A DNA stretch of 64,000 nt, from assembly GCA_963575745.1 (NCBI GenBank), contig CAUYUJ010017853.1, positions 122,001-186,000 on the forward strand, given 5' to 3'. How positions within the stretch are numbered: the stretch's first letter is position 1; each line of letters opens with the position of its first letter. Below, in pieces: positions 9,370 to 19,344 of this stretch. Below the pieces are notes generated by a model. The model was not told the origin of the DNA, searched no databases, and saw nothing but the letters and a program-made list of their open reading frames with translations. Position numbers and translations under genes: made by a program. The DNA is from Prorocentrum cordatum (Eukaryota; Sar; Dinophyceae; Prorocentrales; Prorocentraceae).

Positions 9370-9605
9370 TTAGTGGTTGGTGCCTCGGACTCTTGCGCTG
9401 CCCGTTGCTCTGAGGTTCCCTGGGCTCACTGGCTTCCTCGCCCTCGGTGCCTCCGATGCTCACGCTGCTCGTTGCTCGGAGATGCCCTGGGCTCCTCGGG
9501 TTCCCCGGATTCCTCGCCCCTTGTGTCTCCTAGTGCTACGTTGCCCGTTCTTCGGAGACTGCTCGAGTTCCCAAGATTCCTCGGGTCCCCAAAGTGCGGT
9601 CCCGC
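9370..9605 (+). repeat. Diverged ~85-bp minisatellite
   Basis: Three diverged units contain GGTGCCTC(C)GA, CGTTGCTC(G)GAG and CCTGGGCTC followed by TTCCTCG. Confidence 0.65.
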
Positions 9606-9714
9606 GGGGTTCATTGCATCATCGACCCCAGTTGGGAGGGCCGGAAGTCCCCGAAGTCTCGACTCCTTCCCCAGGGCCGGCTACTCATCCCGAAACGTCT
9701 GCTGACAGTCCTGA

Positions 9715-9975
9715 TAGGCCCGTGGGGGCCTCCTGGGGGCCGAAGACTGCCCGAGAAGCTCCCGTCGTGATTCTGGCACAGCGCGAGCATGTCTGAGGCC
9801 TGGGATACAGTAGGAGCTCGACCGCAAGGAACCTTCCACAAGAAACCAAACCCTGAGACCCTTTTTAGAACGTCCACTGATTTTGGGCGTGGGAGCGCCA
9901 CGCTGTCCATAGCGAAACCATCGAAACCCAAGAGATCCCAGGCACCCTGGGGGCTAGCAGGGTGTTTCTTGGCAT
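9715..9975 (+). repeat. Repeat family P, copy 1
   Basis: Contains GAAACCATCGAAACCCAAGA, GGCACCCTGG and GGGTGTTTCTTGGCATG. These recur at 27120-27200, 27360-27510 and 42480-42665. It might derive from a transcribed sequence, but no continuous frame survives. Confidence 0.75.
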
Positions 9976-9985
9976 GAGCTTCCAC

Positions 9986-10160
9986 TGTAGATGGGGTTCG
10001 AGTAGATGGGGTCAGAGGATCGCGCCGCATCGCCGATGCATCGTCGACCGTCGTCGCCGTGGAGAAGGTCGGGCTCCACGACGAGCCGCATCGCCGCATC
10101 GACGATGCGGCGCGATCCTCCGACCCCGTCCAGCCACACCTGGACCCATCTGGGAGGCCT
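9986..10160 (+). mobile_element. MITE family O, copy 1 (degraded ends)
   Basis: Inverted arms GTAGATGGGGTCAGAGGATC and GATCCTCCGACCCCGTCC surround GATGCATCG/GATGCGGCG repeats. Better copies lie at 47098 and 54862. Confidence 0.75.
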
Positions 10161-10199
10161 GGAGTGCTCAGGCCTGGGAGGCCTGCAGCGAGAACGACC

Positions 10200-10302
10200 C
10201 CCTCCTCCTCCTCCTCCTCCTCCCTCCTCCTCCTCCTCCTCCTCCTCCTCTTCCTCCTCCTCCTCCTCCTCCCCCTCCCCCTCCTACTCCTCCTACTCCT
10301 CC
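10200..10302 (+). repeat. (CCT)n microsatellite
   Basis: A polypyrimidine CCT run; on the minus strand it lies directly downstream of the candidate exon at 10305-10448. Confidence 0.93.
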
Positions 10303-10304
10303 TC

Positions 10305-10448
10305 CCTCCAGGGGAACTCCGGGCGGGGCTCCTGCTGCTGGATCGCGCTGCGCAGGCGGGCGCCCTCCGCCTCCACCGCCGCCATCTCCGCCTCGCGCCG
10401 CTGGCGGCTCCACTGTAGCCGCTCGGCCAGCTCGTCTGCCTCCCGGAG
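10305..10448 (-). CDS. Candidate coiled-coil exon fragment, unknown protein
   Basis: The minus strand encodes about 47 residues of charged, heptad-like sequence containing READELAERLQWSRQRREAE and then AAVEAEGARLRSAIQQQ. About 95% of third positions are G or C. The in-register plus frame has a TAG stop, so the minus strand is favoured. It abuts a CCT tract on one side and the segmental duplication on the other, as an exon in a repeat-filled gene would. The composition resembles exons at 1372 and 16585, but membership of one gene is inference. Confidence 0.5.
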
Positions 10449-10789
10449 ACGGGGGCGGGGCCGGCCCCGAGATCCCGGCGCCGAGTTCTTCTCACAGCAG
10501 GCGGTGTTGCCTGGATTCGAGCCCCTGGACCCTCACAGATCGATCAGGCCCGAACGAGGCCGCACAAAGATGGGGCCCAGGGCTCTGGTCGTGATGTGGT
10601 GCGACGGTCAATGTGTTGCTGCAGCGCTGGGGGGGTCAGAAGAGAAAGAAGGTTCGCTTTCGTCTCTTGGGTTTTCTAGGCTGGCTTGGTCACCGAGGCT
10701 GGACTCGCTTCGAGATTGCTGGTCGGAACGCTCCTCGGGAGCGCTCTGAAGAATATATAGAGAAACAAACAACGGCATAAACATAAAGT

Positions 10790-10960
10790 TCGGCGGTGGA
10801 CAAACCTCCCTTTAACAAACCTCCCCTTAGTGAAAACGGCCTGGGACCGAAACCGACGGACCTGGACCCGCAGAAATGGCGGCCGCGACGCCCCCTCGCG
10901 AACCGAAAACGGCCAATTCCTCAATCGACGTGTCAGGGTAAGAGGTTTATCCACCTCCGA
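10790..10960 (+). mobile_element. MITE family C, copy 3
   Basis: Same element and same 23-bp flanking direct repeats (10767-10789 and 10960-10982) as copy 2, as expected from the segmental duplication. Confidence 0.85.
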
Positions 10961-11027
10961 AACAACGGCATAAACATAAACTTTGGACGGTCCGCACGGA
11001 TTTCTTGGATGTGCAATGGACCCCTTT

Positions 11028-11162
11028 TCGGGGATGGACGGACTCCCCTTTAGTAAAACGTGGTTAATGGACACGACCCGAGGCCCAAACCTGGCAGGCG
11101 CAAGCCTGGAAAATGAAGGCCACGGCGCCCTCTCGAGAACCGAAAACGAATAACTCACGAAT
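11028..11162 (+). mobile_element. MITE family M, copy 2 (right end replaced)
   Basis: Left part matches M1 up to the AACGAATAACTCACGAAT region. The final ~40 bp and right TIR are missing, replaced by the CA/CG tract. Confidence 0.75.
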
Positions 11163-11191
11163 ATATTACACACGCACACACACGCACAACG

Positions 11192-11278
<87 letters not shown>

Positions 11279-12235
11279 GCGCGCACGCGCACGCGCACGC
11301 GCACGCGCACGCGCACGCGCGCACGCGCACGCGCACGCACGCACGCACACGCACACGCACACGCGCACGCGCACGCGCGCACGCGCGCACGCGCACGCGC
11401 ACGCGCACGCGCACGCGCACGCGCACGCGCACGCGCACGCGCACGCGCACGCGCACGCGCACGCGCACGCACGCGCACGCGCACGCGCACGCGCACGCGC
11501 ACGCGCACGCGCACGCGCACGCACACGCGCACACGCGCACACGCGCACACGCGCACACGCGCACACGCGCGCACGCGCACACGCGCACACGCGCACACGC
11601 GCACACGCGCACACGCGCACACGCGCACACGCGCACACGCGCACACGCGCACACGCGCACACGCGCACACGCGCACACGCGCACACGCGCACACGCGCAC
11701 ACGCGCACACGCGCACACGCGCACACGCGCACACGCGCACACGCGCACACGCGCACACGCGCACACGCGCACACGCGCACACGCGCACACGCGCACACGC
11801 GCGCACGCGCACACGCGCACACGCGCACGCGCACACGCGCACACGCGCACGCGCACACGCGCACACTCGCACACGAGCACACGCGCACACGCGGCGCACA
11901 CGCGGCGCACACGCGGCACACACGCGGCGCACACGCGGCGCACACGCGCACACGCGCACACGCGCACACGCGCACACGCGCACACGCGCACGCGCGCACA
12001 CGCGCACACGCGCACACGCGCACACGCGCACACGCGCACACGCGCACACGCGCACGCGCGCACACGCGCACACGCGCACACGCGCACACGCGCACACGCG
12101 CGCACACGCGCACACGCGCACACGCGCACACGCGCACACGCGCACACGCGCACACGCGCACACGCGCACACGCACACACGCACACACGCACACACGCACG
12201 CATAGACACACGCACACGCACACGCATAAAACACA
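11163..12235 (+). repeat. 1.07-kb (CA)n / (CACACGCG)n tract
   Basis: Almost uninterrupted alternating purine-pyrimidine. It grades from (CA)n through (CGCGCA)n to the 8-bp unit CACACGCG, with short GCGGCGCA interruptions at about 11890-11945. Such sequence strongly favours left-handed Z-DNA. Open frames of several hundred codons across it are artefacts. Confidence 0.97.
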
Positions 12236-12585
12236 AAACACACCCCGCCCTGTGGCTCCACACACCCCGCCCCCCGCGGCCCCCCGCCGCCCCCCCCCCC
12301 CCCTTCCCCCCGGAGCACGCCTCGGCGCGCAGCGCCCTCTCTGTGGCGAAGTGCCGCTCCAGCTGGCGCCAGGGGGGGGGGGAGGGGGGCAAGCGCTCGG
12401 CAGGGAGGGGGGGGAGTGGAGGGGGGGGAGGGAGGGGGAGGGGGGGGTGGAGGGAGGGGGGAAGGGAGGGGGGGGGGGGGGGAGGGAGGGGGATGGGGGA
12501 GGGAGGGAGGGGAGGGAGGGGGAGGGATTGGGGAGGGAGGGGGGGAGGGAGGGAAGGGAGGGTAGGGGGGGAGGACAAGCTAGGC
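12236..12585 (+). repeat. C-run and GGGGA/GGA tract
   Basis: C homopolymer and CCCCGCC at 12240-12310, then poly-G/GGGGA from 12370 to 12575. A 59-bp coding-like island separates them (12310-12368). Confidence 0.9.
12310..12368 (-). CDS. Candidate micro-exon, HFATE motif copy 1
   Basis: The minus strand reads RQLERHFATERALRAEACSG, a charged helical segment flanked by pure C- and G-runs. A second copy at 14475-14515 reads RHLEQHFATEE. The two differ by amino-acid substitutions plus a silent ACA/ACG change and keep the frame, which suggests a duplicated coding segment. Too short for a family call. Confidence 0.4.
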
Positions 12586-12885
12586 GCGCTCGGGTCATAT
12601 CTGACGTGCTACCCCTCCCTCGCATCCCTTACCATGGCGTGAATTTCCTTCCTATTCGCACAGTCGGATATCGTAGCATGGCATAGCAGTCCATGGCATA
12701 GCATGGTGTTGACAATCAACGCGTAGCATGAGGTAGCATGGCGTGGCAACGCCCCAAAGTGGGGGGGGCTTCTGCGGCCCAGAAAATCAACGAATCGGCA
12801 ATGAATGTGGAATCACTTTCGATGGTTTTTGCGGGAGGCCATTTTCTAGATTTTGGGACCTGTGTGGAAGGACCGACCATGCCGT
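12586..12885. other. Unassigned spacer with GCATGG repeats
   Basis: Short GTAGCATGGCATAGCA-like repeats at 12672-12750. No gene seen. Confidence 0.5.
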
Positions 12886-13110
12886 GGCATGGCGCTGGAA
12901 CTAGTTAGTGACGCAAGCGCTGAAGCTGGAGCACGATTCGGGAAGAGCGGAAGCGCGGAGATGAGACCAGCGGTACACACGGGGCGCGATTCGGAGCAAA
13001 CGGACGCACGGAAATAACGCCAGCGCTGCCGCGGGAGCACGATGCGGAACGAGCGGAAGCGCGAAAATGAAACCAGCGCTCCAGCGGGAGCAACATTTTG
13101 AAACAAAAAA
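12886..13110 (+). repeat. ~61-bp diverged minisatellite
   Basis: Units contain AGCGCTG(A/C)..C(G/T)GGAGCACGAT and CGGAAGCGC(G)GA(A/G)AT. About three to four units. Confidence 0.65.
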
Positions 13111-13655
13111 CCCAGCGAACACCCAATTCCCAGGAATCCTGTGTAACAAAAAACCGTACGCGGAGAGGGGGGGTCGGATATCTTCGGGGCGTCATCTGGA
13201 GAGAGAGGAGAGCAGTATTCATATGTTGTAATTGTGGAGGAGGGGCGGAGGAGGAGGAGGAGGAATGGAATGGAATGCCCTCGGAAGGGGGAGTGCACAG
13301 CACTAAAGCTGCGCGCCGCCGCGGCCGGCGGGCGCCCGCGCGCGGGCGCGCGGCCGGCCGCGGGGCGCTCACGGCGCGGGTGGTTTTGGACCCCTCTGGC
13401 ACCAAGAGGGGCCCTTCACCCCCCACTCGGGTCACCCTGCATTGCCACCCGCCCGAGGGCCGAAAGCTGATGCTGGTGCCGTTCTTGGTTCCTCGGTCTT
13501 CGGGGACCAGCACTTCTGGGGCGACGCCGAGTCCTTCCTCCCTCCCCCCTCCTCCCTCCTCCCCCCCCCCCGCTTTTGGTCTTTCCCCCTGCCGTCGCTC
13601 GGGCGCCCCTCCCCCCTCTGCATGCTTTGGCCTCGGGCCCCCCGCCCTGCTCTTC
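13111..13655. other. GC-rich spacer
   Basis: GGA tract at 13240-13262, a GC-palindromic stretch at 13310-13375 and a C-run at 13560-13570. GC-rich frames on both strands; no recognised product. CTGCCGTCGCTCGG at 13590 is a family F end fragment. Confidence 0.45.
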
Positions 13656-13796
13656 CTGCCGGCGCTCGGACGTCCATTTTTCCCCGCGCGTTGTTCGATT
13701 TCGTGCGTGTTTTGTTTGTTGCTCGCGATGGTCCAGGATGGTCCTCGTGGTGGTTCTCGCCGAGATGAAACATGCGCACGTCCGAGCGCTGCCAAG
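13656..13796 (+). mobile_element. MITE family F, copy 3
   Basis: Ends GCCGGCGCTCGGACGTCC and GCACGTCCGAGCGCTGCC. Both arms carry the same change (GCGCTC instead of TCGCTC, compensated on the other side). Confidence 0.8.
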
Positions 13797-13955
13797 TCTC
13801 CGCCCAGGCAGGGGCCCCAGAGGGCCCCATGGAGGCAATCCTGAGCTAGCAGCGGGCGGTCGCGAGGGCCCCGACCCGCTCCAGAGCTCGACACTGCCAG
13901 CCGGAGAAGCGTGCCCCGAGCCAAGGAGGCCTCCTGCGGCGGCGGGGGGGGGTCC

Positions 13956-14144
13956 CCTGCCGTCGCTCGGACGTCCGTCCCGCCGTGCCTGGTTCGGCGT
14001 CGTGCGCCTCATCCCTCCTCCCTCCTCCCTCCTCCCTCCTCCTCCCTCCTCCTCCCTCCTCCTCCCTCCAAGATGCTTCCAGATGGTCTGGACGTTCTGG
14101 CGCTGGCCTCGGCAAAAAAAGTGCAGAGTCCGAGCGATGCCAAG
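13956..14144 (+). mobile_element. MITE family F, copy 4 with internal (CTCCTCC)n
   Basis: Ends GCCGTCGCTCGGACGTCC and AGAGTCCGAGCGATGCCAAG. A CTCCTCC microsatellite (14008-14068) has expanded inside the element. Confidence 0.78.
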
Positions 14145-14470
14145 ATCCATGAAACTGAATGAACTGCACACTGCACGTCCTCAACTATCACGCGATTCAA
14201 AGAGTCGCCCGGCGAACCGGGAACAACCCACGAGCCCATCTACGATAGGCAATTTCATGATGTGAACCGTGGCCTGAGAAGTAGCGAGTGCGCGAGAAGT
14301 AATGAATTGCTGCCCTCCCCCGGGAGTGGCTCGGTCGGCAAACGTAGACCGACGGGGTTCGTGGCGTCCGGACGGTGGGGAGGCGCCTCCCCCCTCCCGA
14401 GCAATCCACGGCTGCTCCCGCTCCCCCTCCGCGCCAGCTCGAGCGAAACTTCTTCATGGGTCGATCCCGC
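14145..14470. other. Unassigned spacer
   Basis: Mixed sequence without a recognised repeat or motif; open frames occur on both strands. Confidence 0.45.
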
Positions 14471-14474
14471 TCCC

Positions 14475-14515
14475 GCGGGATTCCTCCGTGGCGAAGTGCT
14501 GCTCCAGGTGGCGCG
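14475..14515 (-). CDS. Candidate micro-exon, HFATE motif copy 2
   Basis: The minus strand reads RHLEQHFATEESRG, homologous to 12310-12368. A stop follows soon after in this frame. It may be an exon or a decayed copy. Confidence 0.35.
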
Positions 14516-14925
14516 GATTGGGGGGGAGGACAGGCGACGCTCAAGAGAGGGGCAAAACCGGGAAGCCTGTGCCGCTGATGGAGCAAGCACAACAGCGAGC
14601 CTCTTACTGCAAGAACTGCGTGGGGAACGAAAACGTCTGCTTCCCTTATGCTGTTCCCATCGTGCGTCAGGACCACATGACAAAAAATATTTCGAGCACC
14701 CAGGAAGGTACCGAAAGAGCAGCTACCCGACACGCTGGCGAAGTGTCGAACGACGGTCCCCTCCCAGGGCCCGACACGCGGAAACCGTCAAGTTTCGGTA
14801 CCTCCCTGGTGCTCGAACATCATCATCCTTCCCTCCATCGTCCCGCCTCCATCTCCCTTCCCTCCATCGTCCCGCCTCCGTCTCCCTGCCTCGTCCCACC
14901 TCCTTCCCGCCGCTCAGCCACTCTT

Positions 14926-15135
14926 CTGTGGCAACTCATGGGAGCCTCCAGTACCGTCTTGCCAGCTCCTGCGACTCGACGCTGACCGACGCTGCTCGGC
15001 GCTGAATCGACGCACAATCGAAGCTACATCGACGATAGTTCGACGCTGACCGAAGCTACATCGGCGCTACCTCATCGACTCTAGACGCTCATCTACACGA
15101 ATCGAAGCTAAAGACGGAATCAAGAGGATATACCA
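14926..15135 (+). repeat. Repeat family V, copy 1
   Basis: Starts GGCAACTCATGGGAGCC and continues with short CGACGCT/CGAAGCTACAT units to AGGATATACCAG. Homologous to 16290-16475. Confidence 0.8.
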
Positions 15136-15704
15136 GCGTGTGTGTGTTGTGTGTTGTGTGCTGTGTGTTGTGGCCGTGGGCTGTGGGTTGTGTGCTATGT
15201 GTTGTGGGTTGTGGGTGTTGTGTTATGTGTTGTGTGCTGTGGGTTGTGGGCTGTGGGTTGTGGACTGTGTTGGGTGTTGGGGGGTGTGGGCCCTGTGTTA
15301 TGTGCTGTGTGTTGTATAGTGAGGATTGTCTGTTGTGTGTTGTGGTGAGCGTGTGTGGAAGTCATTGTGTGTGCGTGTGGTGTGTTGTGTATGTTGCGTG
15401 TGTTGTGTGTGTTGCGCCTGGTGTGTAAATTGTGTGTTGTGTTGTGTGTTGTGTGTTGTGTGAGTTGTGTGTGTTGTGTGTTGCGTGGTGTGTGTGTGTG
15501 TTGTATGTGTTGTATGTTGTGTGGTGTGTGTGTGTTGTGTGTGTGGGTGTTGTGGGTGTGTGTGTGTGTTGTGTGTGTGGGTGTGTGTGTGTGTTGGTGT
15601 GAATGTGTGTGGGTGTTTGTGTGTGTGTGTGCGTGTACGTGCGTGTGCGTGTGTGTGCGTGCGTGTGCGTGCGTGTACGTGCGTGTGCGTGCGTGTGCGT
15701 GCGT

Positions 15705-15741
<37 letters not shown>

Positions 15742-15820
15742 TGTGCGCGTGCGAGCGTGCGAGCGTGCGTGCGTGCGTTCCTGCGTGCGTGCGTGCGTGC
15801 GCGTGCGCGTGCGGATGAGG
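15136..15820 (+). repeat. GT-rich tract (GTGTT, GTGTGC, GTGC)
   Basis: About 690 bp of TGTGTTG/TGTGTGCG-type repeats, changing to (GTGC)n at 15710-15810. Confidence 0.96.
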
Positions 15821-15991
15821 ATGAGGATGAGGATGAGGGTGATGATGATAATGATGCTGCTGGTGATGATGATGTTGATGATGATGGTGATCATGATCGT
15901 GATGTTGATGTTGATGGTAGTGATGCTGATACTGTTGCTGTTGATGATGGTGATGTTGGCGATGATGATGATGATGATAACGACGATGATA

Positions 15992-16032
<41 letters not shown>

Positions 16033-16081
16033 CATGATGATGATGATGATGATGAGGAGGAGGAGGAGGAGGAGGAGGAGG
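15821..16081 (+). repeat. (GAT)n then (GGA)n microsatellite
   Basis: GATGAT repeats with GTTGAT variants, followed by GGA at 16050-16081. Confidence 0.96.
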
Positions 16082-16289
16082 ACCCTTGGCCGCCCCCGAC
16101 AAACCAAGTCCTCGCCAAGCATCTGGGCACCGCTCCCTTAAGGCTTGACGACTTTTCGTCCATCGTCTTTTGGGACCAGGCCGGACAAACCAAGGTAAAC
16201 CGAGACGAACGAAGAAGAACATATCCAGGCACATCTGGGAAAACCCGGGCAGATCCTGGCAAATCCAAAGATTTCCCGGAAAACTGTTC

Positions 16290-16475
16290 GGTGGCAACTT
16301 ATGGGAGCCTTGCACACCATCTGGACGGCGTTTACGAATCGACACTTCGACGCTAAATGGACGCTAATCGACGCTACATCGACGCTAATCGACGCTAGCC
16401 GGCGCTATACCGGCGCTATCTCATCGACTCCCACACACTAGTCGACGCGAATCGACACTTAAGAGGGTATACCAG
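16290..16475 (+). repeat. Repeat family V, copy 2
   Basis: GGCAACTTATGGGAGCC, then CGACGCTAAT units, ending AAGAGGGTATACCAGGC. Same order as 14926-15135, with the GT/GAT tract lying between the two copies. Confidence 0.8.
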
Positions 16476-16584
16476 GCTTCCATGATTTGCAACCAAAAAA
16501 CTTTGAGCACATCGTGCCAGGACGGCAGCAGTCGAGAAGCCTTCATCAAACTGCCGGCGTGGCGCGCCCGCGCGGACGGACGGA

Positions 16585-16705
16585 AGAGGCCGGCCGCGCG
16601 AAAGCGGGGACGCGGTCCTGCTGCCGCAGGATTGCGTTGTCGCGCTCCAGGCCGTCGACCAGCACCGCGGCCCCAGAGCTGGCGAGGGCGCGCGGATTCT
16701 TCCCA
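16585..16705 (-). CDS. Candidate coiled-coil exon fragment, unknown protein
   Basis: The minus strand encodes SSGAAVLVDGLERDNAILRQ followed by QDRVPAF. Nearly every third position is G or C, and Leu/Ile fall at heptad positions (VLVDGLERDNAIL). The in-register plus frame is Arg/Ser-rich and unconvincing. Flanked by mixed sequence and a CCT tract. Similar in type to the fragments at 1372 and 10305; no family recognised. Confidence 0.45.
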
Positions 16706-16794
16706 ATGGGGGGAGCTTCAAGCGCATCTTCCCTGCACTGCTCCTCCCCCATCCCTGCTTCTCCCTCCCTCCCTCCCTGCTGCCTAGACTCTTC

Positions 16795-16962
16795 ATCCTT
16801 CTCCTTCTCCTCCTCCTCCTCCGCCTCATCCTCCTCATCCTCCTCCTTTCCCTCCCAAGCACAAATCCTCCTCCTCATCCTCCTCCTACTCCTTTTCCTC
16901 CTCCTCCTCTTCCTTTCCTCCTCCTCCTCCTCCTCCTCCTCCTCCTCTTCCTCCTCCCCTGC
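16795..16962 (+). repeat. (CCT)n microsatellite
   Basis: A polypyrimidine run with CAT and CTT interruptions. Confidence 0.93.
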
Positions 16963-17164
16963 GAAGCGGGGATGTATCCGTGACCGCCGCCTGGGGGATC
17001 GACGGTGACCTCGGCAGGCGGCAGTCGTGGATAGACTCGGGCCCTGCGGAAGCCAAATACATCTACCTCCACCGCCTGCCGCGGCCCCCAAACGATCGAT
17101 CCCCAGGAGATGGCTACGGGTATCTGCCACCGTGCCTGCGCGGAGTGGGCGTGAGGCCTGCAGA

Positions 17165-18185
17165 CGGCCAACATGGCCTCTCAGACGGCTTTCACGACAG
17201 CCAAGACGATACCAAAACGGCTCAAGATGTCTCAAGACAGCTCGAGAGCCTTTCACGACAGACTCAAGACGGCTCAAGAAGCACTCAAGACGGCCCAAGA
17301 GGGCTCCAACAGGCCCCAGAGACAGCCCAAGAAGCTCCAAAGCCTTCCTGGAGAGCCCGAGGGGGCCAAAACCACTTAGTTTCCGTGGGTCGTTGAAGGA
17401 TTTTGAGGCTCTCACCTGTTCGGGTTTCCGACCGCCCAGGACGGCCCAAGAGGCTTCCAAGAGTCTTCCAAGATAGCTCCAAGGCAGCCCAGGAGGGCCT
17501 CAAGGGGGCCCCAAGTCGGACCTGGAGGACCCAAAGATCGCCCAAGAGGCTCACAAGAGGGCCCCAAGAAGGCATTGAAGCACTCGAAATGAGCAACAAG
17601 ACCGCCCAGAGAGGCCTCTAGGGCTGCCTTGGGCGATCGGAAACCCGAACACGCCAGAACCTCAGGGTCCGCCCAACACCTAAGGAAACTCGGTGGCGTT
17701 GGCCTATTCGGGCTCTCCTGGAGAGCCTCTTGGAGACATCGTGGGCCGTCCTGGGGGCCTCGTGATCCGTCTGGATGCCTTCTTGGGAGCATCATGGCCT
17801 CCAGAGGACGGTTCTCAAGACAGCCAAGATGGCACAAAGATGGCCCAAGACGGTCCAAGAGGCTCCCAAGACAGCCTCAAGACAGATCAAGAAGCCCCAA
17901 AGGCGGCCCAAGAGGGCTCCCAGAGGCCTTCCTGGAGAGCCCGAGGGGGGCGCAACCATTGTTTGTGCCCTTGTGTGGTTGACAGATGGTGAGGTTTTCG
18001 CCTGCTCGGGTTTCCAACCGCCCGAGACGGCCCAAGAAGCATGCAAGAGGCCTCTGATATAGCTCCAAGACATCCCAAACTATCCCCCATAGGGCCTCGA
18101 GCCGCCCCAGAAGAGTACACGAATCGCCCAAGGAGGCCCCAAGACGGCGGTAAACCGCTCCACGAGGGCACCAGCACGGCTTGGA
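17165..18185. repeat. Family Y: CAAGACGGCCCAAGAGG repeats with inverted blocks
   Basis: A degenerate 12/24-bp repeat (CCCAAGA.GGC) forms about 1 kb. Larger blocks occur in both orientations: GAGAGCCCGAGGGGG ... TCGGGTTTCC (17355-17430 and 17935-18015) and its inverse GGAAACCCGAAC ... GGGCTCTC (17638-17720). Open frames are repeat-driven. Related sequence at 22110-22350 and 37305-37515. Confidence 0.8.
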
Positions 18186-18204
18186 GAGCTTACAGGGCAG
18201 TTTT

Positions 18205-18262
18205 TAATACCTTTATATATATATATATATGAATATATATATATATATATATATAATATATA
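18205..18262. repeat. (TA)n tract
   Basis: AT dinucleotide repeat with AATATA interruptions. Confidence 0.96.
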
Positions 18263-18354
18263 TATTTAAAAAAATTGGAAAAAAATGATCAATGTAGGGA
18301 TCAACTTATGCATGGACCCATCGTTGTTTTTCATACAAAGTCCCTTCAGGAGCC

Positions 18355-18512
18355 GAACCCCCCCCTCCGCTGGGTTGCAGGAGGGGGGGGGGATTCGAAC
18401 CCCGGGGGGGGGGGCCCTGTCCAAGGGGGGTAGGGGGTTCGAATCGAGGGAGGGGGGGGGGATTTGCAGGGGGGGGGCGGAGGTTCGCTCCCTCCCTCCC
18501 CCCCCGAGCGGG
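18355..18512. repeat. G-run minisatellite with TTCGAATC/TTCGAACCC
   Basis: Runs of 6-9 G separated by GATTCGAACC, GGTTCGAATC and similar; many potential G-quadruplexes. Confidence 0.75.
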
Positions 18513-18627
18513 TCTGGCCGTCGCGGGTGGGTCGCATCGGGCGGGCGGGGAATGAAAACAGCATGGAGCACACTATGGTGCAGCGCCCCGTTGGCAGGCG
18601 AGGGCCCCAACCCCAACCAGAGGAGGA

Positions 18628-18948
18628 AGAACTAACTGCACATACACCGACTCTGGCCAGGCCCCTCCTGAGCCCGGGATCGGTGCATACACCCTGCGAA
18701 ATGCTTAAGAAATCATGGGTTAAGAAATTCATAGTCTCAGAAAGTGAATAAAACCCAGAACTTCAATCAAAACCTTGGGATTTACATTGAAGCGTTAAGA
18801 ATAATCGAGACTCTGGCCGAAAACTTAGGTTTTCTTAAGCATCGCCTAAGGTGTACGCCCCCCTACCTGCCTTGGCCAGGAAGGCGTGTGCACCGCTCCT
18901 GGGCCAAGGATGGGCCTGGCCAGGATCGGTGCGTGTGCACAGTTCTCT
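18628..18948 (+). mobile_element. Fold-back element J, copy 1, interrupted by K1
   Basis: Inverted arms ACTGCACATACACCGACTCT and GATCGGTGCGTGTGCACAGT. Copy 2 at 35448 is uninterrupted, which shows exactly where K1 inserted. Confidence 0.85.
18690..18853 (+). mobile_element. MITE family K, copy 1 (TA target)
   Basis: Ends CACCCTGCGAAATGCTTAAG and CTTAAGCATCGCCTAAGGTG form TIRs of about 22 bp. It sits in J1 between duplicated TA dinucleotides (18688-18689, 18854-18855). The empty site in J2 has a single TA. A TA duplication is typical of Tc1/mariner-type (Stowaway-like) MITEs. Confidence 0.88.
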
Positions 18949-19007
18949 CCGCCCGACCACCGGCCAGGCCTGCACGAGCGGGCCCAGCCCTCCGGGGCGG
19001 GCCCGGT

Positions 19008-19080
19008 CGGGCGTGCAGATCGCCCGGCTGTCGCGCGGGAGCCCCCACGGCCCGGCCCGGTCGAGCGGGCAGGGCCCGCA
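19008..19080 (+). repeat. Repeat family I fragment
   Basis: GTCGGGCG, CGGCTGTCGCGCGGGAGCCC and GTCGAGCGGGC are shared with 20038-20115, 20722-20830 and 21263-21355. Confidence 0.65.
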
Positions 19081-19109
19081 CTCGGGAGCGGCCAAGAGGG
19101 GCGTGTCCA

Positions 19110-19273
19110 CAAGGGCTCCCAGCTTCGCGCTTCGCGCCGCGCGAAGCGCGAAGTGCGAATAACTTCGCGCTCTCGCGCCGCCTCCCAAGGGAGAAGGGGA
19201 GGATGAGGAGGAATCGGAGCCGAACCGCGAAGCGCGAAGCGCGAATAACTTCGCGCCCTCGAGGGCGCCCTTG
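19110..19273 (+). mobile_element. MITE family CC, nested in A4
   Basis: Ends CAAGGGCTCCC and GGGCGCCCTTG are inverse repeats, with a perfect 5-bp TSD GTCCA (19105-19109 and 19274-19278). Removing the element plus one TSD restores the family A consensus GGTGTCCAAGAGG. The inside holds GCGAAGCGCGAA repeats. Confidence 0.85.
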
Positions 19274-19344
19274 GTCCAAGAGGGGGGGGTGCACATCACG
19301 ACCGGAGGCATGTGCGCGGCCCAGGGAGGGGGGCCAGGGACGTA

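Larger units (their letters stand above)
10510..11162 (+). repeat. Segmental duplication, copy 2
   Basis: Near-identical to 7591-8243, 2.9 kb downstream. It ends where the sequence passes from GAATAACTCACGAATA into the CA tract, whereas copy 1 continues through the rest of element M. Confidence 0.9.

Noticed and set aside
10676-12642. Very long open frames (over 500 codons) through the CA/CG tract on both strands
   Set aside because: They encode only His/Thr/Arg/Ala or Cys/Val/Ala patterns dictated by the dinucleotide repeat, in all frames at once.
17165-18062. Open frames rich in QDGPR/KTAQE repeats
   Set aside because: They arise from the CAAGACGGCCCAAGAGG repeat; blocks are also inverted, which a real coding repeat would not tolerate.
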